Shown here piece after piece: positions 6,872 through 9,424 of a stretch of 9,424 nucleotides of DNA; positions within the stretch are counted from its first letter, which is position 1, and each line of letters begins with the position of its first letter. Origin of the DNA: Rhodobacterales bacterium (lineage in GTDB: Bacteria > Pseudomonadota > Alphaproteobacteria > Rhodobacterales > Rhodobacteraceae); the NCBI GenBank assembly GCA_009992615.1, contig JAACVA010000138.1, positions 1,186 through 10,609 on the forward strand. Direction: 5' to 3'. A program made the position numbers and the translations under genes. Below the pieces are notes generated by a model that worked only from the letters and a program-made list of their open reading frames with translations, did not search any database and had not been told where the DNA came from.

Positions 6872-8248
6872 ATGAAAGTCATCATCTGCGGCGCGGGTCA
6901 GGTCGGCTGGCAGATCGCGCGCCATCTGTCAGGCGAACGCAACGATGTGACCGTGGTTGACTATGACGCCGATCTGGTGCGGCGCGCCACCGACACGCTG
7001 GATGTTCAGGGCATCACCGGCTTTGCCAGCTATCCCGATGTGCTGGACCGGGCCGGGGCGCGGGATGCCGACATGGTGATCGCCGCCACCCATTCCGACG
7101 AGGTGAACATGGTCACCTGTCAGGTGGCACATTCGGTGTTTTCGGTGCCCCGCAAGATCGCGCGCCTGCGCTCGCAAAGCTATCTGAACGCGATATATTC
7201 CGATTTGTATCGCCGCGACCATATGCCGATCGACGTGGTGATTTCTCCCGAGCGCGAGGTGGCCGAGGCCGCGCTGCGCCGTCTGGCGGCCCCCGTGGCC
7301 TTTGACACCCAAAGCTTTCTGGGCGGGCAGACCCAGCTTCTGGGCATCGCGTTGGAGGCGGATTGCCCGGTTCTGAACACGCCTTTGCGCCAACTGACCG
7401 ATCTGTTTTCCACCCTGCGCGCGGTGGTCGTCGGGGTGCGGCGCAAAGGCGCGCTGTTTGCGCCGGCACCGGGCGATCAGTTGTTCGAGGACGATCAGAT
7501 ATATGTGTTGTCGCACCGCGACGACGTGACCCGCACGCTTGAAATCTTCGGCAAGAAGTTCGCCAAACAAAACCGCGTGGTGATTGTCGGGGGCGGCAAC
7601 GTGGGGCTGGCCGTGGCGGCGGCGCTGGAAAAACAGACCGACCGGGTGCGCGTCAAGGTGATCGAGCGCGCCCGCCCGATTGCCGAACGCGCCGCCGACC
7701 TGTTGGAGCGCACCATCGTTCTGCACGGCGACGGGTTGAACATGGACCTGTTGAACGAAGCCAGCATTTCCAAGGCCGACGCAATTCTTGCGGTGACCGA
7801 TGACGACAAGGTGAACGTGCTGGCCGCTGTGCGGGCCAAGGCGGCGGGGTGCAAGATGGCGATCTGTCTGGTCAATGACCCGACGCTGCAATCGCTGATG
7901 GGGCCGCTGGACATCGACGCCTTCATCAACCCGCGCAGTACTACCGTATCGTCGATCCTGCGCCATATCCGTCAGGGTCGGGTGCGCGGCGTCTATTCCA
8001 TTGGCGACGCCGAGGCCGAGATCATCGAGGCACAGGTGTTGTCCACCTCGCCCATCGCCGGGCAGTTGGTGCGCGACATTGCCTTTCCCGAAGGCGTTCT
8101 GGTGGGGGCGGTGCAAAAGGGCAGCACCGTGATCACGCCGCGCGGTGGCACCCGAATTGAAGAAGGCGACGTGATCGTCGTTTTTGCCATGTCTGGTGAC
8201 GTGCCCGAGGTCGAGCGGCTGTTCCAGGTCAGCATCGACTTTTTCTGA
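6872..8248 (+). CDS. trkA: Trk potassium uptake system NAD-binding subunit TrkA
   Basis: Peripheral cytosolic subunit that binds nucleotides and gates the TrkH potassium channel. The 458 residues show the duplicated RCK arrangement of full-length TrkA. The first Rossmann domain starts at residue 1 with GAGQVG at 7-12 and an acidic Asp30 at the end of the second strand, as expected for NAD(H) binding. A first RCK_C domain follows (about 145-228). The second Rossmann domain has GGGNVG at 240-245, and the second RCK_C domain closes the protein (about 375-455). The length matches Escherichia coli TrkA (458 residues). The start is supported by AAGGA at 6860-6864, seven bases before the ATG. The trkH start follows 10 bp after the stop, so the two are an operon, as the complex would require. 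Confidence 0.96.
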   Translation: MKVIICGAGQVGWQIARHLSGERNDVTVVDYDADLVRRATDTLDVQGITGFASYPDVLDRAGARDADMVIAATHSDEVNMVTCQVAHSVFSVPRKIARLRSQSYLNAIYSDLYRRDHMPIDVVISPEREVAEAALRRLAAPVAFDTQSFLGGQTQLLGIALEADCPVLNTPLRQLTDLFSTLRAVVVGVRRKGALFAPAPGDQLFEDDQIYVLSHRDDVTRTLEIFGKKFAKQNRVVIVGGGNVGLAVAAALEKQTDRVRVKVIERARPIAERAADLLERTIVLHGDGLNMDLLNEASISKADAILAVTDDDKVNVLAAVRAKAAGCKMAICLVNDPTLQSLMGPLDIDAFINPRSTTVSSILRHIRQGRVRGVYSIGDAEAEIIEAQVLSTSPIAGQLVRDIAFPEGVLVGAVQKGSTVITPRGGTRIEEGDVIVVFAMSGDVPEVERLFQVSIDFF

Positions 8249-8258
8249 GGACGCGCCG

Positions 8259-9424
8259 ATGGAACGCCTTCTGGTCCGTCTGCCGCTGCTTGTGATCCTT
8301 ACGGGGATCGCCAGCATGGCGATGATCGTGCCCGCCACCCATGCCTTTGCGATCGGGGATATGCATGTGGCACGGGCGTTTCTTTACACCTGCGTGCTGT
8401 GCTGTGTGCTGACCACGCTTCTGGCCTTGGCGACCGACGGAATGGTGGTTCGGCGTCAGGCGCGCAGCTATCTCATCACGCTTGTGGCCGCCTTCACCGT
8501 TATACCGGCGCTGATGGCCGTTCCGTTTTACGAGGCGTTGGGCACGACCCGTTTTGTCAGCGCCTGGTTCGAAATGGTGTCGTCGATAACCACCACTGGC
8601 GCCACACTGTATGAACCTCGCCGTCTGCCCGACAGTTTACACCTGTGGCGCGCGATGGCCGGTTGGCTGGGCGGCTTGTTGATCTGGGTCTCGGCGGTGG
8701 CGCTGATCGCCCCGATGAACCTGGGCGGGTTCGAGGTGCTGTCGGATGGCGGCATCGGCGAAGGCACCAGCCCCGCCGCCGGCAATCAGATCACCCGCGT
8801 CGCCGATGGATCGCAGCGCCTGATCCGGTTCACCGGGCGGTTGGCGCCAGTCTATGCCGCGCTGACGCTGGTTCTGTGGATCGGGCTGTTGATGGCCGGT
8901 GAAACACCGCTCGCGGCGGTCTGCCGCGCGATGTCAACCCTGTCGACAAGTGGAATCACCACGGGGCAGGGCGGCGGCGGCGGGTTGCTCAGTGAATTGC
9001 TGATCTTCGTGTTCCTGTTCTTCGCAGTGTCACGGCTGACCTTTTCCAGCGATGCCGGGCGATATGGTTTGCGCCCGTTGCTCAAGGATCCGGAAATGCG
9101 CATGGGTCTGTTCTGCATCATCGTGGTGCCCGGGTTCCTGGTGCTGCGCCACTGGGTGGGTGCCTATGCGATCGAAGGGTCGATGGAGCCCGAAAAGATG
9201 CTGCGTGTGCTCTGGGGGGCGGTGTTTACCGCATTGTCATTCCTGACGACCACCGGATTTGAAAGCGCCGAGTGGGATACCGCCACGGCATGGTCGGGGC
9301 TGCAGACGCCGGGAATGGTGCTGATGGGGCTGGCGTTGATCGGTGGGGGCGTGGCCACGACGGCGGGCGGGGTCAAGCTGCTGCGCATCTATGCCCTTTA
9401 CAAACATGGGGTGAGCGAACTGGA
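8259..9424 (+). CDS. trkH: Trk potassium uptake system membrane subunit TrkH (3' end cut by window)
   Basis: Inner-membrane potassium translocation subunit of the Trk/Ktr/HKT superfamily and partner of TrkA. The frame is open from ATG 8259 to the end of the window, giving 388 complete codons; against family members of roughly 480-510 residues about 100 C-terminal residues are missing. The hydrophobic sequence contains the repeated membrane-pore-membrane units. Filter loops are visible as TTTGAT (111-116, Gly114), STSGIT (229-234, Gly232), TTTGFE (330-335, Gly333) and a fourth, GGGVATTAGGVK (362-373). The fourth has Ala366 where the usual GST motif has its glycine. The second loop is followed by a run of five glycines (about 238-242). 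GAGGA at 8247-8251, overlapping the trkA stop, lies seven bases before the start and suggests translational coupling. In related genomes hfq and hflX commonly follow, which cannot be checked here. Confidence 0.93.
   Translation, partial: MERLLVRLPLLVILTGIASMAMIVPATHAFAIGDMHVARAFLYTCVLCCVLTTLLALATDGMVVRRQARSYLITLVAAFTVIPALMAVPFYEALGTTRFVSAWFEMVSSITTTGATLYEPRRLPDSLHLWRAMAGWLGGLLIWVSAVALIAPMNLGGFEVLSDGGIGEGTSPAAGNQITRVADGSQRLIRFTGRLAPVYAALTLVLWIGLLMAGETPLAAVCRAMSTLSTSGITTGQGGGGGLLSELLIFVFLFFAVSRLTFSSDAGRYGLRPLLKDPEMRMGLFCIIVVPGFLVLRHWVGAYAIEGSMEPEKMLRVLWGAVFTALSFLTTTGFESAEWDTATAWSGLQTPGMVLMGLALIGGGVATTAGGVKLLRIYALYKHGVSEL

Noticed and set aside
6929..8338. Long minus-strand open frame (469 codons) opposite trkA
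   Set aside because: Rich in His, Gln, Gly and Arg without any family signature, antisense to a well-supported trkA and running into trkH; a shadow frame.

Overview
The window looks like an ordinary chromosomal segment of an alphaproteobacterium, most likely a member of the Rhodobacteraceae (Rhodobacter/Roseobacter type). The evidence is high-GC coding sequence with G/C-rich third positions, the order ntrB-ntrC-ntrY-ntrX followed by trkA-trkH, and an NtrC that lacks the sigma54-contacting GAFTGA loop, a trait described for Rhodobacter capsulatus NtrC. No tRNA, rRNA, CRISPR array, insertion sequence, phage gene or sign of recent transfer was seen.

Layout. Positions 4-6281 carry four plus-strand genes making two tandem two-component pairs: cytosolic NtrB (4-1083) with NtrC (1122-2492), then membrane-bound NtrY (GTG start, 2594-4861) with NtrX (4878-6281). 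A small minus-strand gene for a cysteine-rich lipoprotein of unknown function (6288-6764) converges on ntrX with a 6-bp gap. It diverges from trkA (6872-8248) across a 107-bp intergenic region holding two inverted repeats. trkA is followed after 10 bp by trkH (8259 to the end of the window), which is cut off by the window edge. The largest non-coding gaps are 101 bp (ntrC-ntrY) and 107 bp (lipoprotein-trkA); no stretch over 300 bp lacks a gene.

How the genes work together. NtrB would phosphorylate or dephosphorylate NtrC according to nitrogen status, normally signalled through PII proteins. NtrY senses through a membrane/periplasmic module and signals to NtrX, a pair linked in other alphaproteobacteria to nitrogen, redox and envelope responses. 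TrkA and TrkH form a low-affinity potassium uptake system: TrkA is the NAD-binding cytosolic gating subunit and TrkH the membrane pore. Their position beside ntrYX is a recurrent alphaproteobacterial arrangement; a functional nitrogen-potassium link is only inferred.

I do not see a new system here. The points most worth a second look are the degenerate AAA+ loops of both NtrC and NtrX, a substituted fourth filter loop in TrkH, the uncharacterised lipoprotein with six extra cysteines, and the paired inverted repeats upstream of trkA.
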